Made by a program: the position numbers and the translations under genes
Notes under the pieces: model-generated
Told to the model about the DNA's origin: nothing
The model's input: only the letters and a program-made list of their open reading frames with translations
The model's database searches: none
Part shown: positions 47,957 to 56,871 of the stretch, piece by piece
Layout of the letters: each line of letters opens with the position of its first letter
Position numbering within the stretch: position 1 is the stretch's first letter
Source of the DNA: Caldilineae bacterium
GTDB lineage: Bacteria > Chloroflexota > Anaerolineae > Epilineales > Epilineaceae
Reading direction: 5' to 3'
DNA length: 64,000 nt
Assembly (NCBI GenBank): GCA_020634625.1
Contig: JACKBJ010000002.1
Location: forward strand, 186,001 to 250,000

Positions 47957-50900
47957 ATGGCTTCGGAACGCTACGCGGACGTCTACGACGCGGACTACTA
48001 CGCCCACGGCTGCGGCCGGCCCTACCAGCGCGACGAGGTCTGGCTGGGCTTCTTCCGGCAGGTGGCGGCGCGCATCGTCGAGGCCATCGCGCCCGAGAGC
48101 GCGCTCGATGCCGGTTGCGCCATGGGCTTCCTGGTCGAGACCCTGCGCGAGCGCGGCGTCGAGGCCCATGGCGTCGACATCTCCGACTACGCCATCGGCC
48201 AGGCGCACGCCAGCGTTCGCGACTTCCTGCGGGTCGGCTCGGTGACCGAGCCCTTGGACCGTCGCTTCGACCTGGTCACCTGCGTCGAGGTGCTCGAGCA
48301 CATGCCGCCGGCCGAGGCGCCGGCGGCCGTGGCCAGCCTCTGCGCCATGGCCGACGACATCCTCTTCTCGTCCTCGCCCGAGGATTTGGAGGAGCTGACC
48401 CACCTCAACGTGCGGCCGCCCGAGTACTGGGTCGAGCTCTTCGCGCGCCAGGGCTTCTACCCCGATCTGGACTTCGACGCCAGCTTCCTGACGCCCTGGG
48501 CGATCCGCTTTCGCAAGGGCAGCGCGCCGGATGCGGCGCGGCTGGCCCTGGTCGGCCATGCGCGCCGGCTCTGGCAGGTCTCGCGCGAGAACGCGACCCG
48601 GCGCGAGGTGGCGGTGGGCCTGCGCGACCAGCTGGCCGAGCGCGAGCGCGAGCTGGCGGCCGCGCGCGACGCGCAGGCGCGCATGGCGGCGCTGTTGCAG
48701 GCGATGGAGGTCGAGCGCTACGGCCAGGCCCAGCAGATCGAGGCCCTGTCAAGCCATGTCCAGGCCTGGAAGGCACGCTGGCACTCGCTCGAAAGCTCGC
48801 CCGGCTATGGCGTGCTCAGCCGGCTGCAGGACGCCCGCGGCCGCCTGCTGCCCTCGGGTAGCCCGCGCGAACGGGCCTTCCTGGTCAGCCTGGGCTGGCT
48901 GGGCATCCTGCGCGCCCGCGGCGCCCGCGGCCTGGCCGGCCACCTCTGGCGCGAGGGCCGGGGCTGGCTGGCCTGGCGGCAGCGCGAGCGCCGGCGCCGT
49001 CGCCGTCCGGAAGCCATCGCGCGCCTGACGGTCCCGCCCGTTCCCGCGCCGGCGCCGGTCTCGCCGCACCGGGCCTCGGTCGACGTCATCGTCTGCGTCC
49101 ACAACGCGCCCGAGGACCTGAGGCGCTGCCTGGACAGCATCCTGGCCCGCAGCGGCGAGCCCTACGGCCTGATCCTGGTCGACGACGGCAGCGCGGCCGA
49201 GACGGCGGCCCTGCTGGACGACTTCGTGGCCCGACACCCGGAGCGGGCGCGGCTGATCCGGCACGCCGAGGCCGGCGGCTACACCCGCGCCGCCAACGCC
49301 GGCTTGCGCGCCAGCCGCGCCGACTACGCGCTCCTGCTCAACAGCGACACGGTGGTGACCGAGGGCTGGCTGGATCGTCTGATCGCCTGCGCCGAGGCCG
49401 AGCCGCGGGCCGGCATCGTCGGCCCGCTGAGCAACACCGCCTCCTACCAGTCGATCCCCCGGGTCAGCCAGGACGGCGACTGGGCCGAGAACCCGCTGCC
49501 CGAGAACCTGACCCTGGACGAGCTGGCGGCCCTGGTGGCCGAGGACAGCGCTCGACTGCGGCCGGCCATGCCGATCCTCAACGGCTTCTGCCTGCTGATC
49601 GCGCGCGAGCTGCGCGAAGCGCTCGGCCCCTTCGACGAGGCCGCCTTCGGCGCCGGCTACGGCGAGGAGAACGACTACTGCATCCGCGCCCGCGACGCCG
49701 GCTGGCGCCTGGCCCTGGCCGACGATGCCTTCGTCTGGCACGCCCAGTCCAAGAGCTACTCCCACGCGCGGCGCAAGGCCCTGGCCGATCGGGCGGGCCA
49801 GGTGCTGGTGGCGCGCCACGGCGCCGAGCGCCTGATCGCCGACGAGGCCTGGCTGCGCGAGGACCGCGTGCTGGAGGGCATCCGGGCCCGCAGCCTGCGG
49901 CTGGTCGACCGGCACCGCATCCGCGTCGGCGGCCGGGACCGCTTCGGCGGCCGCAGCCTGCTCTTCGTGCTGCCGCTGGGCGCGGCCGGCGGCGGCGCCA
50001 ACATCGTTCTGCGTGAAGCCCGCGCCATGCGCGAGATGGGCGTGGCGGTGGCCATCTACAACCTGCAGCAGTACCGTCACATGTTCGAGGCGGCCTATCC
50101 CGACCTGGACCTGCCGGTGGTCTGGGGCCGGGAGCAGGACCTGGTGATGGAGGCGGCGCGCTGGGACGCCATCGTGGCCACGCACTACGCCTCGGTCGAG
50201 TGGCTCGAGCTGGCCCGGCGCGGTCCGCACGGCGAGCAGGCCCGCTTCGGCTATTACGTCCAGGACGTGGAGGCCTATTTCTATCCGCCCGGCAGCGAGC
50301 GCTTCCACGCCGCCCTGGCCAGCTACCGCCTGATGCCCGACCTGGTGATGTTCACCAAGACCGAATGGAACGCCGGCGAGCTGCGGCGGCTCTACGGCAT
50401 CGAGGCGGCGGTGGTCGGCGCGAGCTACGATCCGGACCTGTTCCGCCCGCGGCCGCGGCGAGGGCCGGACTGGCCGGAGCGGCCCCTGCGCATCGTGGCC
50501 ATGGTGCGGCCGGTGACGCCCTTCCGGGCGCCGGTCATGACGATGGAGATCCTGGCCGAGATCGCACGCCGGCACGGCGCCAAGGTCGACTGCGTCATCT
50601 TCGGCGTGGAGCCCGGCCACCCCGGCTGGGAGGACCTGCCGCGCGACTTCTCCTTCGAGCTGGCCGGCACGCTGCACCCGCGCCAGGTGGCCGATCTGCT
50701 CAACGAGAGCGAGATCTTCGTCGACTTCTCGAGCCACCAGGCGATGGGCCTGACGGCGATGGAGGCCATGGCCTGCGGCTGCGCGGTGATCCTGCCCGAG
50801 CAGGGCGGCGGTGGCAGCTTCGCCGTGCACGAGCAGAACGCCCTGGTGGTCGATACCCGCTCCAAGGCGGCCTGCCTGGCCGCGCTCGACCGCCTGGTGC

Positions 50901-51070
50901 AGGATGCCGAGCTGCGCCGCCGGCTGGGCCGCCAGGCGCTGACCGACATCTGCCATCATCATCCCGAACGGCCGGCCTGGCGCATCCTCGACGCCCTCTT
51001 CGGGGCCGACATCGATGCGGCGGCCGCGGCGTCCGCCGTCGCGGCCGCCGCCGAGGACGAGCTCGGCTGA
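47957..51070 (+). CDS. Methyltransferase-GT2-GT4 fusion protein
   Basis: 1037 residues with three enzyme domains. Residues 1-190 are a class I SAM methyltransferase ('ALDAGCAMGFLVETL', 'FDLVTCVEVLEHM'). A coiled coil (about 220-290) rich in Glu/Arg follows. Residues about 373-600 form a GT-A family 2 glycosyltransferase ('SVDVIVCVHNAPEDLRRCLD', 'ILVDDGS', the 'LLNSDTVV' acceptor/metal site and 'YGEENDYCIRARDAGW'). Residues about 665-1025 form a GT-B transferase of the group 1/4 type ('LPLGAAGGGANIVLREARAM', 'GLTAMEAMACGCAVILPE'). Together they could add two sugars and methylate, the last often a chain-length cap. It is leaderless, and is followed after 8 nt by a second glycosyltransferase gene. 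It is cytoplasmic, with no membrane segment. Confidence 0.85.
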   Translation: MASERYADVYDADYYAHGCGRPYQRDEVWLGFFRQVAARIVEAIAPESALDAGCAMGFLVETLRERGVEAHGVDISDYAIGQAHASVRDFLRVGSVTEPLDRRFDLVTCVEVLEHMPPAEAPAAVASLCAMADDILFSSSPEDLEELTHLNVRPPEYWVELFARQGFYPDLDFDASFLTPWAIRFRKGSAPDAARLALVGHARRLWQVSRENATRREVAVGLRDQLAERERELAAARDAQARMAALLQAMEVERYGQAQQIEALSSHVQAWKARWHSLESSPGYGVLSRLQDARGRLLPSGSPRERAFLVSLGWLGILRARGARGLAGHLWREGRGWLAWRQRERRRRRRPEAIARLTVPPVPAPAPVSPHRASVDVIVCVHNAPEDLRRCLDSILARSGEPYGLILVDDGSAAETAALLDDFVARHPERARLIRHAEAGGYTRAANAGLRASRADYALLLNSDTVVTEGWLDRLIACAEAEPRAGIVGPLSNTASYQSIPRVSQDGDWAENPLPENLTLDELAALVAEDSARLRPAMPILNGFCLLIARELREALGPFDEAAFGAGYGEENDYCIRARDAGWRLALADDAFVWHAQSKSYSHARRKALADRAGQVLVARHGAERLIADEAWLREDRVLEGIRARSLRLVDRHRIRVGGRDRFGGRSLLFVLPLGAAGGGANIVLREARAMREMGVAVAIYNLQQYRHMFEAAYPDLDLPVVWGREQDLVMEAARWDAIVATHYASVEWLELARRGPHGEQARFGYYVQDVEAYFYPPGSERFHAALASYRLMPDLVMFTKTEWNAGELRRLYGIEAAVVGASYDPDLFRPRPRRGPDWPERPLRIVAMVRPVTPFRAPVMTMEILAEIARRHGAKVDCVIFGVEPGHPGWEDLPRDFSFELAGTLHPRQVADLLNESEIFVDFSSHQAMGLTAMEAMACGCAVILPEQGGGGSFAVHEQNALVVDTRSKAACLAALDRLVQDAELRRRLGRQALTDICHHHPERPAWRILDALFGADIDAAAAASAVAAAAEDELG

Positions 51071-51078
51071 GCGCCCCG

Positions 51079-53367
51079 ATGCGCCGCCTGCGGGTCCACG
51101 TCGTCTACGAGCACGGCCCCGACCTGGCGCCCTACGGCGCGGCCGAGGTGCGCCTGCTGCGCCCCTTGACCCACCCCACGGTCAAGCCCTGGCTCGAGCT
51201 GAGCTTCGGCCGGCTCTACGACGGTAGCCCGGTGGACGCCCTGATCGTCGACCGCCTGGTCTCGCCGCGCCTGGGCGCGAGCGAGCTGGACGGGTTGATC
51301 GCCCGCGCCCGCGCCGCCGGTGCGGTCTTGATCCACGCCTTGGACGACGACTTCCTCGACCTGGGCCTCGATCGGCCGCATTGGGCCGACCGCGGCCAGG
51401 CCCGGACCCTGCAGCGCCTGCTGCGCGCGGCCGATGGCCTGCTGGTGACGACCCAGCCCCTGGCCGGCCGCCTGGCCGGCTTCTCGGACACCATCGTCGT
51501 GCTGCCGAACGCCCTGGACGAGCGCCTGCTGGCCAGCCCAAGCGCCGCGCCGCGGCCCGACGGGGCTGCCCTGGCGCTGGGCTACATGGGCACCTTCACC
51601 CATGCCGAGGACCTGGCGATGGTCCTGCCGGCCCTGCGCGCGGCCGAGGCGCGACAGCCCGGCCGCTTCGAGCTGCAGGTCGTCGGCGTGGCCGATCCCG
51701 AGCGGGCCGCGGCCTTGCTGGACGGCCTGCCCTGGCGCTGGATCGAGGTGCCGGCCGAGGCGCGCGCCTATCCGGCCTTCATGCGCTGGTTCACCGGCAG
51801 CCTGGACTGGGACCTGGCCATCGCGCCGCTGGCCGACACCCCCTTCACCCGCTGCAAGTCCGACCTCAAGCACCTGGACTACGCCGCCCTGGGCGCGGCC
51901 GGCATCTTCAGCCACGTGCCGGCCTACGCCGGCACGGTGCGGCATGCCGAGACCGGCTGGCTGGCACCCAACCAGGCCGGCCTCTGGGAGGCGGGCCTCG
52001 AGCGGCTGTTGGACGACGCGGCGCTGCGGGCGCGCCTGGCCAGCGGGGCGCGCGCCTACCTGGAGGCCGAGCGGACCCTGGCCCGCCGCGGCCCGGACTG
52101 GGTCGAGGCGATCCATCAGCTGGTCGAGCGCGGCCGGCGCGGCCGGGCGGCCGGGGGAAGCGGCGCGGCTGCCGCCGAGGCGACGGCCAGCCCCGAGGCC
52201 GCCTGGCGGGGAGGGACGGCGCTGCCCGCCGCGCATGCCCAGACGCCGCCAATCGCTCGGCCCCAGCTCCCGGCCTTGGATCGCTCGAGTCCGCCGCCGC
52301 GTCGCCTGAGCGTGCTCTACGAGTACGGCCAGGGCCAGGCCTTCGAGCCGCACGCCAGCGCCCACCTGCGGCTGATCCGGCCCCTGACGCACCCGGCGGC
52401 CGGCGACCGGCTCGAGCCGCGCTTCGGCCCGCGCTTCGACGATCCGGGTGCCGATCTGGTGATCCTCGACCGGCTCTGGCGCCCGGATGTCTCGCAGGGC
52501 CAGGTCGAGCGCCTGCTGGAGGCGGTCCGCACCGCCGGTGCCCGGCTGGTGCTGGCCCTGGACGACAACCTGCTCGACCTGCGCGCCGAGCGCGGCGACT
52601 GGCCCAGCGAGGCGCACGAGGCGATCCTGCGCCAGCTCCTGATCGAGGCCGACGGGCTGATGGTCAGCAGCGAGCCGTTGGCCGCGCGGCTGAGGCTCGA
52701 GGCGCCGCGCGCCCGGATGTTGCGGCTGCCCAACGCGCTCGACGAGCGCCTGCTCGGCCGGGCCGGTCCGCCGCCGATGGCCACGCCCTTCGGCCGGCGC
52801 CCGCTGGTGATCGGCTACATGGGCACCGCCACTCACGACGAGGATCTGGCGCTGGTGCTGCCGGCCCTGCGCGCGGTCTGCGCCCGGCACCCCGGCGCGG
52901 TCCGCATCGAGCTGATCGGGGTGCTGCGCCGCCGCGCCTCCCTGGCCGCGCTGGAGGGCCTGCCGCTGGTCCTGCGCCGCCCCCACCCGGCCGACGCCGA
53001 GTACACGCGCTTCATGCCCTGGTTCACCGGCAGCGTCGGCTGGGACATCGCGATCGCCCCGCTGCTCGACACGCCCTTCCGTCGCTGCAAGAGCGACGTG
53101 AAGTTCCTGGACGGCTGTGCCGTAGGCGCGGCGATGGTCTGCAGCGACATGCCGGCCTATGCCGGCACGGTGCGGCACGGCGAGACCGGCTGGCTGGCCG
53201 AGAACCGGCCCGAGGCCTGGGAGGAGGCGCTGGAGCGTCTGATCGCCGACGCCGAGCAGCGGACCGCGATCGCCCGCGCCGGCCGACGCTACCTGATGCG
53301 CGAGCGGGTGCTGGCGCATCGGGCGGGGGACTGGAGCGCGGCGCTGCTCGGCCTCCTGGACGGCTGA
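51079..53367 (+). CDS. Tandem-duplicated GT-B glycosyltransferase
   Basis: 762 residues in two similar halves joined by an Ala/Pro linker (about 346-410). Matching elements recur with an offset near 411: 'VRLLRPLTHP' and 'LRLIRPLTHP'; 'LGYMGTFTHAEDLAMVLPAL' and 'IGYMGTATHDEDLALVLPAL'; 'WFTGSLDWDLAIAPLADTPF' and 'WFTGSVGWDIAIAPLLDTPF'; 'PAYAGTVRHAETGWLA' and 'PAYAGTVRHGETGWLA'. Each half resembles the C-terminal part of group 1/4 glycosyltransferases. The start ATG at 51079 lies 8 nt after the previous stop and has no ribosome site, so coupling is likely. Both halves keep the RCKSD segment, so neither looks dead. The donor sugar cannot be inferred. Confidence 0.85.
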   Translation: MRRLRVHVVYEHGPDLAPYGAAEVRLLRPLTHPTVKPWLELSFGRLYDGSPVDALIVDRLVSPRLGASELDGLIARARAAGAVLIHALDDDFLDLGLDRPHWADRGQARTLQRLLRAADGLLVTTQPLAGRLAGFSDTIVVLPNALDERLLASPSAAPRPDGAALALGYMGTFTHAEDLAMVLPALRAAEARQPGRFELQVVGVADPERAAALLDGLPWRWIEVPAEARAYPAFMRWFTGSLDWDLAIAPLADTPFTRCKSDLKHLDYAALGAAGIFSHVPAYAGTVRHAETGWLAPNQAGLWEAGLERLLDDAALRARLASGARAYLEAERTLARRGPDWVEAIHQLVERGRRGRAAGGSGAAAAEATASPEAAWRGGTALPAAHAQTPPIARPQLPALDRSSPPPRRLSVLYEYGQGQAFEPHASAHLRLIRPLTHPAAGDRLEPRFGPRFDDPGADLVILDRLWRPDVSQGQVERLLEAVRTAGARLVLALDDNLLDLRAERGDWPSEAHEAILRQLLIEADGLMVSSEPLAARLRLEAPRARMLRLPNALDERLLGRAGPPPMATPFGRRPLVIGYMGTATHDEDLALVLPALRAVCARHPGAVRIELIGVLRRRASLAALEGLPLVLRRPHPADAEYTRFMPWFTGSVGWDIAIAPLLDTPFRRCKSDVKFLDGCAVGAAMVCSDMPAYAGTVRHGETGWLAENRPEAWEEALERLIADAEQRTAIARAGRRYLMRERVLAHRAGDWSAALLGLLDG

Positions 53368-53381
53368 GTTCCGCGCAGCGC

Positions 53382-53819
53382 TCAGCGCCGGGCCTGGGGC
53401 AGATCCAGCGCATGGGTGGCGGCCAGGCCCAGCGCCGCCACCAGGATCAGCGCGCCGGGGGCCAGCAGCGGGCTGGCGCCCATCAGCGCCGCTGGCCAGA
53501 CCTGGGCCAGGCCCTCGGTCGGGCGGATCTCGAGCTCCAGCTCGAGGTTGGCCTGGAGGTGCGCCCAGATGCCCCAGACGCCGCCCAGCGCCTGGAGCAG
53601 CATGGCTCCGCGGAGCCCCAGCCGGGCCGGACGGCTCGGGCGCCGGAGCATCCAGAGCGCGCCGGCCAGGCCCAGCGCGCAGAGCGCGAAGGGCAGTTGC
53701 TGCAGCGGCGACTCGACGTGCTCGGCCAGCGCCAGCTCGACCGGCAGGGCCAGGCAGGCGCCGGCCACGGCCCAGAGCAGGAAGCGCCGCAGCCGGATCA
53801 GGACCTGCGTGTCGCTCAC
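53382..53819 (-). CDS. Small four-helix membrane protein of unknown function
   Basis: 145 residues, four hydrophobic segments (about 10-30, 42-57, 68-88, 108-137). The start overlaps the stop of the HhH lipoprotein gene as ATGA, so the two are translationally coupled. The spacing of helices and the Glu-rich loop ('ANLELELEIRPTEG') do not match a family I recognise. Its stop lies 14 nt from the end of the convergent glycosyltransferase gene. A partner role for the lipoprotein is inferred from coupling only. Confidence 0.55.
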   Translation of the reverse strand: MSDTQVLIRLRRFLLWAVAGACLALPVELALAEHVESPLQQLPFALCALGLAGALWMLRRPSRPARLGLRGAMLLQALGGVWGIWAHLQANLELELEIRPTEGLAQVWPAALMGASPLLAPGALILVAALGLAATHALDLPQARR

Positions 53820-54481
53820 GGCGCGATCAGGTAGGCGGCCGCCGCCGCGGCATCGGCTTCGCCGACCCAGCTGGCCAGCTCGGCCAGGAAGGCCTCGTTC
53901 GAGGCGTAGGGTCGGCCGGCGGCCAGCTCGGCGGCGACCGTGCCGTCCACGCCGGGCAGCTGCTGCAGGGTGGCCTCGTCCGACGCGTTCGGGCTCACCG
54001 GCACGTACAGATAGTCTTCGTAGGCCGTGATCTGGGCTTCGGGGATGTACTTGCCCAGCTCGCGCCGGAACTGGACGATGCTGATGTAGGGCCGGTACTC
54101 CAGGAACTCGCGCACCATGCGGTCGCCGGAGCCCGGCACGTTGGCCAGCTGCTCGGCGGTGGCCGAGTTGAGGTCGAGCTTGGTGACGGTTGAGGCCCCG
54201 GCCGCTTCGGCCGGCGCGGGCGCGTCCGCCGTGGCCGCGTCCATCGCGGCGCCGTTCTCCGAGCCGCCGACCTCGGCGACGCCGGTCTGCGCCCCGGGGT
54301 CGCCAGGGCTTGGATCGAGGGCCGGCGCCTGTTCGGCCGGGACCTCGCCGACCGCATCGACCGGTGCAGCTTGCGGGACGTCTCCGGCATCACCCTCCGG
54401 CGCCGGGCCGCCACAGGCCGCCAGGCCCAGCATCGTGCCGGCCATCAACACGCGCGTCAGGTGCGACATCGTTCCCTTCAT
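53816..54481 (-). CDS. Lipoprotein with two ComEA-like helix-hairpin-helix motifs
   Basis: 221 residues from ATG 54481 (GGAGG 9 nt upstream; the longer open frame to 54862 is non-coding). The lipobox 'LGLAACGG' is followed by an Ala/Pro/Asp-rich spacer (about 28-95). The first HhH is 'LDLNSATAEQLANVPGSGDR', the second 'NASDEATLQQLPGVDGTVAA'; each continues into a helix with 'F..EL'. ComEA binds DNA outside the membrane through one such pair during natural transformation. Here the GIG hairpin reads 'VPGSG' and 'LPGVD', so DNA affinity is uncertain. Attachment by lipid, not by a membrane helix, is unusual for ComEA. The coupled downstream gene encodes a small membrane protein. Confidence 0.7.
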   Translation of the reverse strand: MKGTMSHLTRVLMAGTMLGLAACGGPAPEGDAGDVPQAAPVDAVGEVPAEQAPALDPSPGDPGAQTGVAEVGGSENGAAMDAATADAPAPAEAAGASTVTKLDLNSATAEQLANVPGSGDRMVREFLEYRPYISIVQFRRELGKYIPEAQITAYEDYLYVPVSPNASDEATLQQLPGVDGTVAAELAAGRPYASNEAFLAELASWVGEADAAAAAAYLIAP

Positions 54482-54773
54482 CACCACATGCCTCCAAGGA
54501 CTCGTGCAGGGTCGGTCGGGGCCGCGCCCGGCGGGCGCAGCGCTCGCGACCACCGGCGCGTTCCCGCTGGGGTGGCGCGAGGTCGCCAAGGCTAGGTCGG
54601 CTGCCTGATTCGCAGATGAGTCAGGTGCTAGGAGCGTGCAACGCGTGGGATCGGCAGGCAGCGTCGGAGGGCCACCGTAACCCTGCCGACGCGGCGGTGT
54701 TGTCCTAGTCGGCGGCGGGCCGCGCGCCCGTCGATGGATCGGGACGGCTCCAGGGAGCCAAGGAGGCCACGCC

Positions 54774-55067
54774 ATGTTCGGTACGATCGCGCGACTCAGG
54801 ATCAAGCCGGGAATGGACGCACGCATGCTCGAGCTCAGCCACGAGTACGACACCCTCGACATCCCGGGCTTCCGGGGCGACCTCGTCTACCAGAGCGACG
54901 ACGATCCGCGCGTCTGGTACATGGTGGTGGTGTTCGAGAGCCGCGAGGCCTACGTCGCCAACGCCGAGGACCCCGCGCAGGCCGCTCGCTACGCCCGCTT
55001 CCGCGAGCTGCTCGACGCGGACCCCGAGTGGAACGACGGCGCGATCGTCTACAACACGCTGGTCTGA
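54774..55067 (+). CDS. ABM-family (dimeric alpha-beta barrel) protein
   Basis: 97 residues. The pattern 'MFGTIARLRIKPGMDARMLE', 'IPGFRGDLVYQSDDDPRVWY', 'VVVFESREAYVANAEDPAQA' matches small antibiotic-biosynthesis-monooxygenase-like proteins, a ferredoxin-like fold that dimerises around a hydrophobic pocket. Roles range from haem degradation to quinone oxidation; no catalytic residue fixes one here. AGGAGG (54761-54766) is 7 nt before the ATG. The gene stands 78 nt upstream of an unrelated lipoprotein and is divergent from the HhH lipoprotein across 292 nt in which I see no other gene. Confidence 0.75.
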   Translation: MFGTIARLRIKPGMDARMLELSHEYDTLDIPGFRGDLVYQSDDDPRVWYMVVVFESREAYVANAEDPAQAARYARFRELLDADPEWNDGAIVYNTLV

Positions 55068-55145
55068 TCCGGGTCGCGCGAGGCGACCGGACGGCGATCC
55101 GATGCCGAGGCGGTCGTCCGCCGCGGCAGCTCGAGGAGCGATGGG

Positions 55146-56372
55146 ATGGCAGGCTGTTCGTGGCCGCGGCGGCTGATGGCGGTCGGCTGTCTCTCCGCGC
55201 TCATCGGATGCGACGCCGCGGCCGGCGCGGCGACCACCGGCGTCACTTGGCAGGATCCGTTCGACGACGAGGTGCCCTACTGCGGATTCATCGTTCAGGG
55301 TGGTATGCCGAACTTGCCAGACCTCATCGAATCGTCGCACCTCGTCGCAAGGGTCGAGGTCCTCGGCGTCGGGGATTCCCAGCACGGCCCGGAGTCCGGT
55401 GAGCCGCTGGCCGATCGACGGCGGACATGGGACGAAAAGGGCCAGCGGCCCTTCCACGTGATCGAGCTCGAGGTGCTCGAAGTGCTCGGCCCAAACGGGG
55501 ACTTCCAGCGGTCCGACGCGGCACCCGCGCGTGTCCTGGCCTCGGCCTGGGACGAACCGTGTATCTATCGCGGGTTCGACGCTCCCAGCGAGCTTGGGGT
55601 CGCGCGCTTCGAGGTAGGCCAGATCGGCTACATCGCCGCTAGCGCGATCTCCGATCCCCAAGGCTCGGATCCGTCGTGGCAGCACCTAATCGCCCGTGCG
55701 GCCGAGCAGGCCGAATCGACCGGCGCGCGGGTGCGGGCCCTGCGCCTCGATGAGTGGTGGACCCTCCGCGAGGGATGGGTCATCTCCGCCCTTTACGGAT
55801 TCGACTTCGCGGGCGAGTCCGACCTTCGACTTGCCTTTGCCGAGGTGATCGAGCCCAGCCTGCCGGACCCGCTCAAGTGGCAAGCGCGACGCTCGGCGTC
55901 GGAGGAGGCGGTCGCGCGGGTCGCGCAGCTCTTTCCGGATGCCAGGTTCGGCACGCCGATCGCCCGGCTCGTCCGGCGCTGGGATGCCGTCGCCTGGCGC
56001 GCGGAGGAGACGCCCGATCCGGCCGTCGACGATCTCGGGCGCCTGGCGCTGGGGGCCTGGATCGTGGGCAATCTCGGCGGCGACGTCACGGAGTGCGACG
56101 TGGCCGCCGCTCGAGGGGCCGAGGCGGGTCGGCGTGAGCCCTGTGACGACACCCGCAGCCTCGAGGGCGTATACGTCGTCCTGAGCGCACTCGGCGGGAC
56201 GCCGATCGCGATCGGCGCCATGACGGCCGCCGAGGCCGCGACGCTCGAGGCGATGCCGAGCCGTGCGATGGCGCTGGCAACCGCGCCGCCGCACGCCGTG
56301 GAGCCGACGCCGGCCGCCCCGACGGCGACTTCAGCGTCCGGCACGCCGCCGATGCCCTACCCCGACCCTTGA
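55146..56372 (+). CDS. Orphan lipoprotein of unknown function
   Basis: 408 residues. The N-terminus has a lipoprotein signal ending 'LSALIGCDAA' (Cys22). The segment 'LIESSHLVARVEVLGVGDSQ' followed by 'FHVIELEVLEVLG' reads as a beta barrel of the kind in small secreted proteins (OB-like), but I do not recognise the family. A conserved-looking 'QIGYIAASAISDPQG' follows. The tail (about 385-408) is Pro/Thr/Ala-rich. Codon choice is less GC-saturated at third positions than in neighbouring genes (several AAT/ATT/TTG/TCG clusters near 55300 and 55600), which may mark weaker expression or foreign origin. GAGGAG upstream supports ATG 55146. Confidence 0.55.
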   Translation: MAGCSWPRRLMAVGCLSALIGCDAAAGAATTGVTWQDPFDDEVPYCGFIVQGGMPNLPDLIESSHLVARVEVLGVGDSQHGPESGEPLADRRRTWDEKGQRPFHVIELEVLEVLGPNGDFQRSDAAPARVLASAWDEPCIYRGFDAPSELGVARFEVGQIGYIAASAISDPQGSDPSWQHLIARAAEQAESTGARVRALRLDEWWTLREGWVISALYGFDFAGESDLRLAFAEVIEPSLPDPLKWQARRSASEEAVARVAQLFPDARFGTPIARLVRRWDAVAWRAEETPDPAVDDLGRLALGAWIVGNLGGDVTECDVAAARGAEAGRREPCDDTRSLEGVYVVLSALGGTPIAIGAMTAAEAATLEAMPSRAMALATAPPHAVEPTPAAPTATSASGTPPMPYPDP

Positions 56373-56481
56373 CGCCTGGCGACTACCACGGGATCCGACG
56401 GGCACCCGCGGCTTGCGCCTCGCCGCCGATGCGCTACGCTAATCGGCGCACGCCCGCCGAGGCCGAACGCCTCGACCCGCC

Positions 56482-56871
56482 ATGGAGTCTAAAGCCTTGG
56501 ACCGCATCTTCCTCTTGATCGCCAGCCTCTCCGGCGGGCTGGCCGTCGCGCTGGGGGCCTTCGGGGCGCATGCGCTCCAGGACCGAGTGACGGCCGAGCG
56601 CCTGGTCACCTGGGAGACGGCGAACCGTTACCACTTCTACCACACCCTGGCGCTGCTGGCGGTGGCCTGGGCGGTCACGCGCCTGCCCGAGTCGGGGCTG
56701 CCGGTCAGCGCCGGCTGGCTGATGCTGGTCGGGACGCTGATCTTCTCGGGCAGCCTCTACCTGCTGGTGCTCAGCGGGCGCGGCTGGCTCGGTGCCATCA
56801 CGCCGATCGGCGGGCTGGCGCTGATCGCCGGCTGGCTCTGCCTGGCCCTGGCGGCCTGGAGCGCGCGATGA
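56482..56871 (+). CDS. DUF423 membrane protein
   Basis: 129 residues, four membrane helices. The DUF423 (YwdK/YgdD-like) hallmarks are present: 'SLSGGLAVALGAFGAHALQD' in the first helix, 'WETANRYHFYHTLALLAVAW' in the second, then 'IFSGSLYLLVLSG' and 'ITPIGGLALIAGW'. The family is widespread, with no fixed function. The stop overlaps the next start (ATGA), coupling it to a TerB-like protein. A 'CTACGCTAATC' element at 56434-56444 is a candidate -10 about 40 nt upstream. Confidence 0.9.
   Translation: MESKALDRIFLLIASLSGGLAVALGAFGAHALQDRVTAERLVTWETANRYHFYHTLALLAVAWAVTRLPESGLPVSAGWLMLVGTLIFSGSLYLLVLSGRGWLGAITPIGGLALIAGWLCLALAAWSAR

Noticed and set aside
54482..54773. A gene or RNA in the 292-nt divergent gap
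   Set aside because: No open frame with a ribosome site and no stable structure beyond a 5-bp inverted repeat near 54605-54630.
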